Origin: Gammaproteobacteria bacterium
GTDB taxonomy: Bacteria; Pseudomonadota; Gammaproteobacteria; JAJPIJ01
Direction of reading: 5' to 3'
Assembly (NCBI GenBank): GCA_022071965.1
Contig: JAJVIQ010000003.1
Coordinates: 1 to 64,000, forward strand
DNA: 64,000 nucleotides
The first letter of the stretch is position 1; every line of letters starts with the position of its first letter. Positions 47,435-54,612 of this stretch are shown here, piece after piece. The position numbers were made by a program, and so were the translations under genes. A model generated the notes under the pieces. That model was given only the letters and a program-made list of their open reading frames with translations, ran no database searches and had not been told where the DNA came from.

Positions 47435-48165
47435 GCGCCGCGCAACGCCGCGATCGCCTCGAGCACGTCCTCGCGCATCGCCGCCGCGAGCAGCCGGCCC
47501 TTCTCGGGGGTGGCACGGGTCGGATCGCCGTTGACGCCGCTCGGGCTGTAGTTCGGACCGTGCGGATCGCGCCGGTTGAAGAGGCCGCGCCGTATCTGTG
47601 CCGGCGCTGGGGCGGCGCGTGCCATGTCGACGTCCTCGGGATACAACGCCAGCATGATGGAGGTCTCGACCTCATCGGCATGGCCGCCGAAGGGCTGCTC
47701 CTCGATCTCCTGGCGGACCCGGGTGAACCGCGGACCGGTGTAGACGTTGATCAGTGCCGCCGCCATGCCTTCGTAATGCCGCCGGATGGCCTCCTCGAGG
47801 GGAGCGATGGTGCTGATGCCGGTATTCAGGATTGCGCAACTTCGCGCGCCGGCGTGCGCGATGCCGGCCAGCACCTCTCGCACGATGCTGCAAAAGGTTC
47901 CGCGCTCCAGCGAGATACTGCCCGGGTAGTCCACGAATACCGGATAGTAACCGTAGGCGAGCGTGGGCCAGACCACGACCGGCGCCGCATCGGCGAGTTG
48001 CCGCGCCAGCCATTCGGCCTGCCGATAGTCGGTGCTCAGGGGCAGGTGGAAGCCGTGCTCCTTGGCAGCCGCGCCGATGGGCAGGGCGGCGACGCCTCCG
48101 TCCGCGAGGGCGCGTTCGACCTCCGGCCAGCTGGCGTCGGCGACGAGCAGACCGCTGCTAGGCAT
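47428..48165 (-). CDS. Creatininase-family amidohydrolase
   Basis: A 245-residue protein of the creatininase/MftE-like fold. The metal-binding motif appears as LPIGAAAKEHGFHLPLSTDYRQAE (Glu, His, Asp) and GGHADEVETSIML (His, Glu). The helix FCSIVREVLAGIAHAGARSCAILN matches family members. Known relatives hydrolyse cyclic amides such as creatinine or N-formyl intermediates, or cleave small peptides; the substrate here is unknown. It lies upstream of nfi in the same direction. Confidence 0.85.
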   Translation of the reverse strand: MPSSGLLVADASWPEVERALADGGVAALPIGAAAKEHGFHLPLSTDYRQAEWLARQLADAAPVVVWPTLAYGYYPVFVDYPGSISLERGTFCSIVREVLAGIAHAGARSCAILNTGISTIAPLEEAIRRHYEGMAAALINVYTGPRFTRVRQEIEEQPFGGHADEVETSIMLALYPEDVDMARAAPAPAQIRRGLFNRRDPHGPNYSPSGVNGDPTRATPEKGRLLAAAMREDVLEAIAALRGAC

Positions 48166-48174
48166 CCGCGGCGG

Positions 48175-48762
48175 TCACACCCGCAGGCGGCGGTAACCCG
48201 GTCCCAGCCGATGACGTTCCTCGCCCGTCAGGGCCGCCATGACCAGCCCCGCAAGGGACCAGCCGATCACGACGTCAGCCAGATCGATGACCATGAACTC
48301 GGTGGAGAAGTGCCACCAGATCCAGTCCGGCACCCGGCCGGCGATGGCGATCACGATGCCGACCGTGGCGATGAACAGCACGCGCTGGAAGTAGCCCAGG
48401 CCTTCGGCGGCCCGCACCAGCCAGGCGATCAACAGCGCGGCGAGGATGCTGCTCGCCACGGCGTACGCCATCGGCATCTTCATCTGCGGATCCACACCCT
48501 CGCGGGCGTAGGCGACGAAGGCGAACGGGCCCGCCTGCGCGGGCGCCGCCTCGGTCGGCGGGACCGCGGCCTGAGATGGCTGTGGCCTGGGCAGGATGTA
48601 AATGCCCGACATCGGTGCATTGTCGACGAGAACCTGCGCGACCTGATCTTCGTTGGAGAAGGCGTTGATCGTTGGGGTATGCCAGCCGAGCACCATCCAG
48701 GAGATGGTGCCCCAGGCGAAAACGATCACGCCGCCGAGTATGGCGGCCAGCAGTGTCTTCAT
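48175..48762 (-). CDS. Conserved membrane protein of unknown function
   Basis: A 195-residue protein with about four membrane segments: residues 1-21 (LLAAILGGVIVFAWGTISWMV), about 100-122 (AYAVASSILAALLIAWLV), about 130-150 (VLFIATVGIVIAIAG) and about 163-182 (DVVIGWSLAGLVMAAL). A periplasmic loop of about 70 residues, Pro-rich in its middle, lies between the first two segments. The ATG at 48762 has a GGGAGGT ribosome site, better than the upstream Met at 48828. I do not recognise a named family. It ends nine bases upstream of the creatininase-like gene. Confidence 0.75.
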   Translation of the reverse strand: MKTLLAAILGGVIVFAWGTISWMVLGWHTPTINAFSNEDQVAQVLVDNAPMSGIYILPRPQPSQAAVPPTEAAPAQAGPFAFVAYAREGVDPQMKMPMAYAVASSILAALLIAWLVRAAEGLGYFQRVLFIATVGIVIAIAGRVPDWIWWHFSTEFMVIDLADVVIGWSLAGLVMAALTGEERHRLGPGYRRLRV

Positions 48763-49144
48763 CGCCAACACCTCCCGCCTGGTACGTGCCCTGGGACTTC
48801 CGTCGTTTTTCAGCGCCTCCATGCGCAATTGCGAGGAATACTTCGGGGGCCAAGGATATAGGAATAGATCCGCGTGGTCATCCCCCGCCCGAACAGGAGC
48901 GGATGGGCGGGGCGCCCCGGCGGCGCAACAGCCCCGCGGCGCCCGGTGCGCGACAGATGGTGCAGGAGGCGCACGCTGTCCGCCAGCCGCACCGATCGCT
49001 CCGTGTGCCGCAGGCGTGCGCGCCGGCCCATCGCCCGCGACCGGGAATTACTCGTCCTGATTCATGAGCCCGCGCATCGTCGCCTCCTTACCCGCGCGAA
49101 CGCAAACGGATAAGATGCGCCGAGTGCATGACGAGGCCACGACG
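48763..49144. other. Intergenic region between membrane protein and apt
   Basis: About 380 bases with no convincing conventional gene. The frame from 48810 to 49031 on the minus strand (73 codons) is Arg-rich and has no ribosome site. TAAGAT at 49109-49114 is a possible -10 for apt, but the -35 is weak. A nine-codon frame with a strong ribosome site lies at 49048-49077 on the minus strand and is listed separately. Confidence 0.4.
49048..49077 (-). CDS. Possible nine-residue leader peptide
   Basis: On the minus strand AAGGAGG is followed five bases later by ATG and nine codons reading MRGLMNQDE, then TAA. The ribosome site is the strongest in the neighbourhood, yet the frame is tiny. It might be a leader peptide for the membrane-protein transcript about 290 bases downstream, or a chance match. 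No attenuator hairpin was identified. Confidence 0.2.
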   Translation of the reverse strand: MRGLMNQDE

Positions 49145-49660
49145 ATGGAGCGGCTGCGCGCGAAAATCCGCGATATCCCGGACTTCCCCACTCCCGGGAT
49201 CCTGTTCAAGGACATCACGCCGTTGATGAAGGATCCCTCCGCGATGCGCCTGGCGATCCATCAGATGCTGCATCCTTTCCTCGGCGAACGCATCACTGCA
49301 GTTGCCGGCATGGAGGCGCGCGGCTTCATCTTCGGCAGCCTCGTCGCCTGGGAGCTGGCGGTGTCCTTCGTGCCGCTGCGCAAGCCGGGCAGGCTGCCGC
49401 ACAGGACGCGCAGCAACAGCTATGACCTCGAGTACGGCACCGCGACGCTGCAGGTGCACGAGGACGCCGTCGGCCCCGGCGACCGCGTACTGCTCGTCGA
49501 TGACGTGATCGCTACCGGCGGCACGGCGCTGGCGAGTTGCCAGCTGCTGGAAGATCTGGGCGCCGAGGTGGCGGGATGCGGTTTCCTCGTCGAACTGGGC
49601 TTTCTGAAAGGCCGTGACCGTCTCGCCGATTACCGGGTGCACTCGGTGCTGCAGTACTGA
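49145..49660 (+). CDS. apt: Adenine phosphoribosyltransferase
   Basis: Apt salvages adenine to AMP using PRPP. From the ATG at 49145 the protein has 171 residues. It has IRDIPDFPTPGILFKDITPLM near the start, GMEARGFIFGS (adenine pocket), the flexible loop VPLRKPGRLPHRT, SYDLEYGTATLQVH and the PRPP motif VLLVDDVIATGGTA. A GAGG ribosome site lies eight bases before 49145; the longer start at 49115 is possible. Length equals that of short bacterial Apt proteins. Confidence 0.95.
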   Translation: MERLRAKIRDIPDFPTPGILFKDITPLMKDPSAMRLAIHQMLHPFLGERITAVAGMEARGFIFGSLVAWELAVSFVPLRKPGRLPHRTRSNSYDLEYGTATLQVHEDAVGPGDRVLLVDDVIATGGTALASCQLLEDLGAEVAGCGFLVELGFLKGRDRLADYRVHSVLQY

Positions 49661-49690
49661 GCCGTCGCGGCACGTCCCGCCGCGCCCGGC

Positions 49691-51061
49691 TCAGGTCACG
49701 AGCCGATAGCAGGGCAGGTAGGCCTGCCCCGGCAGCCGCATGCGTTGTTGCGCGACGAAGGCGCGCAGCAATGCGTCGAGCGGCTCGACGACGGCCTTGT
49801 CGCCGTGGATCTCGAACGGCCCATGCTCCTCGACCAGGCGCATGCCCTCGTCCTTGACGTTGCCCGCGACGATGCCGGCAAAGGCCCGGCGCAGGTTGCT
49901 GGCAAGCTGATGCGGTGGCTGATCGCGATGCAGGGCCAGTTTCGCCATGCTCTCGTGGTTGGCGTGGAACGGTAGCTGAAATTCCAGGCTGAGCCGCAGC
50001 GGCCAGTTGAAGTAATAGGCCTCGTCCTCGCGCTCGCGGTAGCCCATGACCCGCTCGGCCTGCTCGCGCATCGTGCGTGCCACGGCTGCCGGATCGTCGA
50101 TGATGACGCACAGCCGTGCCGCGACCGGCTTGCCGAGCGTGGCTTCGATGAAGCCGACGAACTCGCGGAAATAACCCTCGCTGGGGGCCGGCCCGGTCAG
50201 CACCACCGGGAACGGCAGCTTCTGATTGTCGGGGTGCATGAGTATGCCCAGCAGATACAGTATCTCCTCGGCGGTCCCCACGCCGCCCGGAAAGACGACG
50301 AACACGTGCCCGAGCCTCACGAAGGCCTCCAGACGCTTCTCGATGTCCGGCATGATCACCAGATCGTTGACGATCGGATTGGGCGACTCGGCCGCGATGA
50401 TCCCGGGCTCGGATATGCCGATGTAGCGCCCGTTGCGAAAGCGCTGCTTGGCATGACCGATCGTCGCGCCCTTCATCGGACCCTTCATGGCCCCGGGTCC
50501 GCAGCCGGTGCAGACGTTGAATCCGCGCAGGCCGAGCTCATAGCCGACCTTCTTGGTGTAGTCGTATTCCTCGCGGCTGATGGAGTGGCCGCCCCAGCAG
50601 ACCGCCAGCGGCGGAGCGCGCCCGGCCCTCACGATCCGCGAATTGCGCAGGATGCTGAAGACCGCGTCGGTCAGGCTCGCCGAATTGGTGAGCTCGAAGC
50701 GGCCGCTGCGACGGATTTCGTTCTCGACGTACAGCATGTCGCGCAGCACCGAGGACAGGTGCTCGCGTATGCCGCGGATCATGCGGCCGTCGACGAAGGC
50801 CCGGGACGGCGCATTGATGATCTCGATCTTCACGCCGCGCTCGTTCTGCACCAGTCTCACGTCGAAATCCGGGTGCGCCTCCAGCGCGCTGCGGGTATCG
50901 TCGACGGCGCTGCCGCTGTTCAGCACCGCCAGGCAGCAGCGGCGAAAGGTCTCGTACAGCCCGCCGGTGCGGGTGCTGCAAAGCTCGTTGACCTCTCTCT
51001 GCGAGAGGATCTCCAGACTCCCTTCGGGATTGATGATCGCATCCACTCCGTAACCCATCAC
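49691..51061 (-). CDS. ppnN: Pyrimidine/purine nucleotide 5'-monophosphate nucleosidase (LOG family)
   Basis: PpnN (YgdH) cleaves nucleoside monophosphates to base and ribose 5-phosphate and, in E. coli, responds to (p)ppGpp. The 456-residue protein (E. coli 454) has an N-terminal domain of about 135 residues. The LOG Rossmann core has CWGGHSISREEYDYTK, NVCTGCGPGAMKGPMKGA and the catalytic PGGVGTAEEILYLLGIL. A C-terminal domain follows. Full length and intact motifs support activity. It is convergent with apt, so two nucleotide-salvage genes meet here. Confidence 0.93.
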   Translation of the reverse strand: MMGYGVDAIINPEGSLEILSQREVNELCSTRTGGLYETFRRCCLAVLNSGSAVDDTRSALEAHPDFDVRLVQNERGVKIEIINAPSRAFVDGRMIRGIREHLSSVLRDMLYVENEIRRSGRFELTNSASLTDAVFSILRNSRIVRAGRAPPLAVCWGGHSISREEYDYTKKVGYELGLRGFNVCTGCGPGAMKGPMKGATIGHAKQRFRNGRYIGISEPGIIAAESPNPIVNDLVIMPDIEKRLEAFVRLGHVFVVFPGGVGTAEEILYLLGILMHPDNQKLPFPVVLTGPAPSEGYFREFVGFIEATLGKPVAARLCVIIDDPAAVARTMREQAERVMGYREREDEAYYFNWPLRLSLEFQLPFHANHESMAKLALHRDQPPHQLASNLRRAFAGIVAGNVKDEGMRLVEEHGPFEIHGDKAVVEPLDALLRAFVAQQRMRLPGQAYLPCYRLVT

Positions 51062-51699
51062 ACCCCCTGTCGGCTGTCACAACGTCTTCATCTTACTTGA
51101 AAAATCTCTGCGCAATCGCACTGTACCGTAACCGCCGCGGGGCATGGAGCCCCGATCCCGCGCAGGCATCGGCATGCTCGCTATGAACCTGGGCAGTGCA
51201 GGCGAGGCCATCGACGGCCAGCGGCGATCCGATGGCGCGGGCCCGGGCGGGCGGGCCGAATGGCCGCGTCCGCTCGATCGGATCGTTGAAGTCGAAGACA
51301 TGATCCCCGGACTCCGGCAGGAATCCGGTGGCAATTCCGCGGGACTGCGGCGCGGCCTGCGCCATCTGCTCTGCGAGAAGCGCGTCCTGCTCGCGTCGAT
51401 CGGCGTCTTCCGCTGCCGATCGCGGCGAGCGCGCCGACCGCCGGTGGACGCGGATCTCGCACCCTGGCCCAAGATCCCGCGGAGGAGGCCGAGGCGCACC
51501 GGGGTGCGGCCTCCAAGGATGCGTACAACCCACGTATAATGCCGCTCGCCGGCGGTGCCCTGGCAGCTCCGGGCGCGAACCGGACACGGACGAACATCCG
51601 GTGAATGGTCGCTCCGCTGAATGCCCCGTCATCCATGACGACGCGGGAACGTGCTCCATGGAGGGGTGCAGCCATCGTACAATTGAAATGACGCAACAC
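51062..51699. other. Intergenic region upstream of tRNA-Arg
   Basis: About 640 bases without a gene I can support. Open frames on both strands (for example 51093-51659 minus and 51144-51539 plus) lack ribosome sites and recognisable domains. A perfect TATAAT lies at 51535-51540 without a good -35. TACAAT at 51678-51683 is placed correctly to be the -10 of the tRNA gene. Confidence 0.4.
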
Positions 51700-51775
51700 G
51701 CCCTGGTAGCTCAGGGGATAGAGCAACCGCCTCCTAAGCGGTAGGTCGGCGGTTCGAGTCCGCCCCAGGGCGCCA
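51700..51775 (+). tRNA. tRNA-Arg (CCT)
   Basis: A 76-base gene with encoded CCA. The acceptor stem GCCCTGG/CCAGGGC has seven pairs, the D arm is GCTC/GAGC, the anticodon arm ACCGC-CTCCTAA-GCGGT gives anticodon CCT, and the T arm is GGCGG-TTCGAGT-CCGCC. It decodes AGG. The gene is intact. A 3' copy of its last 49 bases lies at 56660-56708 in the same orientation, so it looks like the integration target of a former element. Confidence 0.97.
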
Positions 51776-52164
51776 AGCAAGGCTGCGTCGGCCGATCGGC
51801 GGGCGATCGGAATAGGCCGGGCCGCCATCTCCAGTTTTCGCCTGCATGATCTTCGCCCGCTCCTCGAGTGGCGCGGCCTCCCCCGGCAGCCGATCACCGA
51901 GCGCCACCGGCCAGACGAGACGTCCGTCCTCGATGGGCGGGATGCGCCGCTCCTTGCGCTCCCGTGTGAGACGGATCGCATCCACGTGCCCTTCCGCCGG
52001 GCTGAGCGGCAGCAGGCACGATGTCGTCGACAGGAAGATGGACTGTCCTGGAAGGGAAGCTAGATCGGTCCTGCGGATCAACGGGGGAGTCAAGGCCAGC
52101 CGCAGGTCCCACCATGCAGGACGAGGCGGTATTGCGCAGAATACGTGAATCCCCCGGGGATCCC
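51776..52164. other. Islet left end, no gene recognised
   Basis: About 390 bases between tRNA-Arg and the CBS-HPF gene. An integrase gene would be expected here if a mobile element were intact, but no tyrosine recombinase motif is present. A minus-strand frame (51734-52093) runs through the tRNA and ends in the typical tRNA-derived GADSNRRPTA, so it was discarded. A plus-strand frame (51846-52148) is Arg/Ser-rich without a ribosome site. Confidence 0.45.
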
Positions 52165-53142
52165 TCAGGATTTTCGGGGTTTCATGCGTCGACGCTGCAC
52201 GGCCTGTCGCACCGCGCGCTCGGCCCGGGCGAGCGCACGGTCCATGGCGGCCTGCAGGGAATGGTGACGCTCCTCGACGACGACGCTCGGCAGTCCGCCC
52301 AGGGCGACCTTGACCCGCAGGCGCTTGTCGACGCCACCGCGCGGGCCATTGATGTCCTCGATCCGCACGCTGGTGCGCTCAATGGAAGAGGCGAACTTGC
52401 CGAGCTTGCGGCCGAGCTTGCGCCGGAGGTAGTCCTTGTCGGCCGCATCGAGCAGCGAGCCCGCCGAGCGAATATGCGCCGGGATTTCCGCGGCGGACCT
52501 GCGCCCGGCGGCGCCCTTTGCCGGCCGCGCCACCTGCGCCGGCAGCGGCGCGCGCTTGCTGCTGTCCGGTTTGCGCACGCGCTCGCGTCCGAGCGCAGGC
52601 GTAATGCGGCCCCTGATGGCGGCGGGCACCACATCGCCCTCGCCGTCGCCAGACCCCTTTTCGCCTGTCCCGCCCGGCGTCGCCCGCGAACCGCGCTTTC
52701 CCCCGGCTGCCCGACGGGCGCTGGCGGGCGGCAGGCGCATCGCCCGACGCTGGGCGCGAAGCGCCGGGCGACTCGATCCGCGCCCTAGCTCTTCGAGCAC
52801 GTCGGTCGCGGTGACGATACCCACGATCCTGCCACCCTCCAGGACGGGCAGTGATCCGATTAGTCGCCCCCGCATCAAATTGGCCGCCTGCCGCAGCGTC
52901 GTGGCCGGCGTCGCGGTCGCCACCTGCGGCGTCATCAGATCGCGCACCGTGCGACCCCTGCGTACCGCAGTCCCCTTGCGGCCCCCGAGGTCCCGCTCCG
53001 AGAGCACGCCACGCAGGCGCGCGCCTTCCATCACAATCAGGTGGCGAATACCCCCGCGCTCCATTCGCGACCATGCAACGCTGGCCTTCTCGTCCGGGCC
53101 GACAGTAACCACCCGGGTGTTCATGATTTCCCCTAAACGCAT
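52165..53142 (-). CDS. CBS-domain protein fused to HPF/RaiA-like ribosome hibernation domain
   Basis: A 325-residue fusion. Residues 1-55 and 65-118 are two CBS domains (GEIMNTRVVTVGPDEKAS and VRDLMTPQVATATPATTLRQAANLM, ending GIVTATDVLEEL), which usually bind adenosyl nucleotides. A basic, Gly/Pro-rich linker covers about 120-222. Residues 223-318 resemble the HPF/RaiA (sigma-54 modulation) fold, with a helix DYLRRKLGRKLGKFASSIERTSVRI followed by EDINGPRGGVDKRLRVKVAL and VVVEERHHSLQAAMDRALARAERAV. The suggestion is nucleotide-gated ribosome inactivation. The ATG at 53142 has AGGTG upstream; 53124 (AGGGGA) is an alternative. An FNR-type box precedes it. Confidence 0.78.
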   Translation of the reverse strand: MRLGEIMNTRVVTVGPDEKASVAWSRMERGGIRHLIVMEGARLRGVLSERDLGGRKGTAVRRGRTVRDLMTPQVATATPATTLRQAANLMRGRLIGSLPVLEGGRIVGIVTATDVLEELGRGSSRPALRAQRRAMRLPPASARRAAGGKRGSRATPGGTGEKGSGDGEGDVVPAAIRGRITPALGRERVRKPDSSKRAPLPAQVARPAKGAAGRRSAAEIPAHIRSAGSLLDAADKDYLRRKLGRKLGKFASSIERTSVRIEDINGPRGGVDKRLRVKVALGGLPSVVVEERHHSLQAAMDRALARAERAVRQAVQRRRMKPRKS

Positions 53143-53470
53143 GCCCGTGGCACCTGTGAAGTGGCTGGTCGTTTCACGCTCGAGTGGCCGCATCTGTTCG
53201 TGTTTCCCGATTCCGCGCGGCAGCGAAATCCTACCCATTTCTAACATGTCGACTTTGACGAGGATCAAAACGATCGGCCAGTCGCTTGCCATCGAAGCAG
53301 GGCGTGCCCGCATCTCCGGCGTCGCGGCAACGGGGGGAACGAAGGGTTTGGACGCCCCGGATGGATTACATCAATGCCAGCACCTGAAGACGATGCCGCC
53401 CGGCCAGGCGTTCGCTCGTGCCACAGGCCCATGGGCAGACACGGGTCTGCAGCTCATTCGGCGGCCATCT
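53143..53470. other. Intergenic region with FNR-type promoter
   Basis: About 330 bases between the CBS-HPF start and the two-CBS stop. It holds the FNR-like site and -10 hexamer listed separately (53228-53268). The remaining part (about 53270-53470) shows no gene or clear terminator. Confidence 0.5.
53228..53268 (-). promoter_or_regulatory. FNR/Anr-type site with -10 hexamer, upstream of CBS-HPF gene
   Basis: On the minus strand TTGATCCTCGTCAA (plus 53255-53268) matches the FNR consensus TTGAT-N4-ATCAA at nine of ten positions. TAGGAT (plus 53228-53233) sits where a -10 would be if the box is centred at -41.5, the class II arrangement. The predicted start at about 53220 leaves a leader of about 80 bases before the ATG at 53142. 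Confidence 0.65.
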
Positions 53471-53923
53471 TCACGATCCACGTTCCCGGGTCTCCCGCGC
53501 CCGCGCCCGCGGCGAAACATTCGCGATCGCGGTGAGATCCTCCGCCAGCTGTTGCAGCAGGTCATCGAGCGCGACAATGCCGACCAGGACGCCCTGCCGG
53601 TCGACCACCGGCATCCGGCGCACGCGCTTGAAGCGCATGCGCTCGATCGTTCGGGTGCCGTCTTCATCCTCGTCCACGGTGTAGACCTCCCGGCTCATGA
53701 TGTCACGCACGCCGAGCGTGTCCGGATCGACCTCCTTCGCGATCACCTGGATGACGATATCCCGGTCGGTGAGCACGCCGATCGGGATACGCTTGCCATC
53801 GCTGGGCTCAGCCACGACGATGTTGCCGATGTGCGCATCGCGCATCATCTTGGCGGCGTCGGTCACGGAGGTGCCGGGCTCGCACCACACCACGGTACGG
53901 GTGCAGATATCACCGATACGCAT
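53471..53923 (-). CDS. Two-CBS-domain protein
   Basis: A 150-residue protein consisting almost only of a CBS pair: residues 1-60 (GDICTRTVVWCEPGTSVTDAAKMM, HIGNIVVAEP, PIGVLTDRDI) and 70-128 (VRDIMSREVYTVDEDEDGTRTIERM, RRMPVVDRQGVLVGIVALDDLL), then a short basic tail. Such Bateman modules sense ATP/ADP/AMP or SAM and act on partners. The ATG at 53923 has a perfect GAGGGGA ribosome site. It lies 30 bases after the DksA-like gene and is probably co-transcribed with it under the second FNR-like promoter. Confidence 0.88.
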   Translation of the reverse strand: MRIGDICTRTVVWCEPGTSVTDAAKMMRDAHIGNIVVAEPSDGKRIPIGVLTDRDIVIQVIAKEVDPDTLGVRDIMSREVYTVDEDEDGTRTIERMRFKRVRRMPVVDRQGVLVGIVALDDLLQQLAEDLTAIANVSPRARARETRERGS

Positions 53924-53953
53924 GATATTCCCCTCTCTGCGTCGAATAAACGG

Positions 53954-54355
53954 CTACGGCGTGCCGCGCCTCGGCAGGATTGCCTCTTGCCGCTCGCGCT
54001 CCCGCTGGCAACGGATGCAGCGCTTGGCCGTCGGATACGCCAGCAGGCGCTCGTAGCCGATCTCCGCGCCGCAGTCGGTGCACACGCCATAGGTACCGGC
54101 CGCCAGGCGTTTGCGGGCGGCAGCGATGTCGCGCACGTCCTCGATGTTCTGTCTGACGATCGCATAATCCGTGCTCTGCGCGACTTCGGCCAACGCCTCG
54201 TCGAGCCGATCCGCGGCACGACCGGCGATCGCCTCCTGCCGGCGTTCATCGCGCGAGCGTGCCGCCACGGCGTCGATCTCCGCGATTTCACGCGCCCAGC
54301 GCGCGTCCATGAGCTGATCGAGAGTCTGGATCTGCTCCGGGGTCAGATGCGGCAT
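53954..54355 (-). CDS. DksA/TraR-family zinc-finger protein
   Basis: A 133-residue protein of the DksA/TraR family. The zinc site is Cys92, Cys95, Cys113 and Cys116 (CTDC...CIRC), with the same 3-18-3 spacing as E. coli DksA. The coiled-coil tip motif DxxDxA is present at residues 49-54 (DRLDEA), 43 residues before the first Cys exactly as in E. coli (Asp71 to Cys114). It is therefore likely to enter the RNA polymerase secondary channel and to modulate transcription, perhaps with ppGpp. The N-terminal part is shorter than in DksA (151). AAGGAG precedes the ATG at 54355. Confidence 0.88.
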   Translation of the reverse strand: MPHLTPEQIQTLDQLMDARWAREIAEIDAVAARSRDERRQEAIAGRAADRLDEALAEVAQSTDYAIVRQNIEDVRDIAAARKRLAAGTYGVCTDCGAEIGYERLLAYPTAKRCIRCQRERERQEAILPRRGTP

Positions 54356-54473
54356 GTCAGCTCCTTCGATAATGTTGTAAACCAGGTACCGACAGTTTGC
54401 TGAAAGATCCTGCGCTCACCCGTCGGCAGGCACCGGGCGGGCGACCGAGGCGCTGAATGCACCGGAATCTTCC

Positions 54474-54502
54474 GTTCGTGGTGAGCCTGTCGAACCACGA
54501 AC
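54474..54502. repeat. REP-like palindromic element
   Basis: Perfect 9-base arms gttcgtggt and accacgaac enclose gagcctgtcga. This palindrome type is widespread in proteobacterial intergenic DNA, and its chance translation gives FVVSLSNHE. Here it lies in the predicted 180-base leader of the DksA-like gene, where it could form an mRNA hairpin. Only one copy was seen in the window. Confidence 0.65.
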
Positions 54503-54543
54503 AGGGGGTCTTCCAGCCAGGAGGCATGGCTGATTCCAAGTGA

Positions 54544-54584
54544 AACTTAGCATCGCTCGCCGACATTGCTTTGACCTGCATCAA
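54544..54584 (-). promoter_or_regulatory. FNR/Anr-type site with -10 hexamer, upstream of DksA-CBS operon
   Basis: On the minus strand TTGATGCAGGTCAA (plus 54571-54584) matches TTGAT-N4-ATCAA at nine of ten positions. TAAGTT (plus 54544-54549) lies at the same relative place as the -10 of the other islet promoter, consistent with a class II site centred at -41.5. The predicted start is about 54536, giving a leader of about 180 bases that contains the REP-like palindrome. Confidence 0.62.
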
Positions 54585-54612
54585 AGAAGCCGCCGCGCCA
54601 ACCCGTGGGCCA

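Noticed and set aside
51535-51540. Perfect TATAAT hexamer as a promoter
   Set aside because: No acceptable -35 lies 16-18 bases upstream and no gene begins within 150 bases.
51181-52093. Minus-strand proteins running through tRNA-Arg (ending in GADSNRRPTA or containing LGRTRTADLPLRR)
   Set aside because: These strings are the familiar chance translation of tRNA genes and not real proteins.
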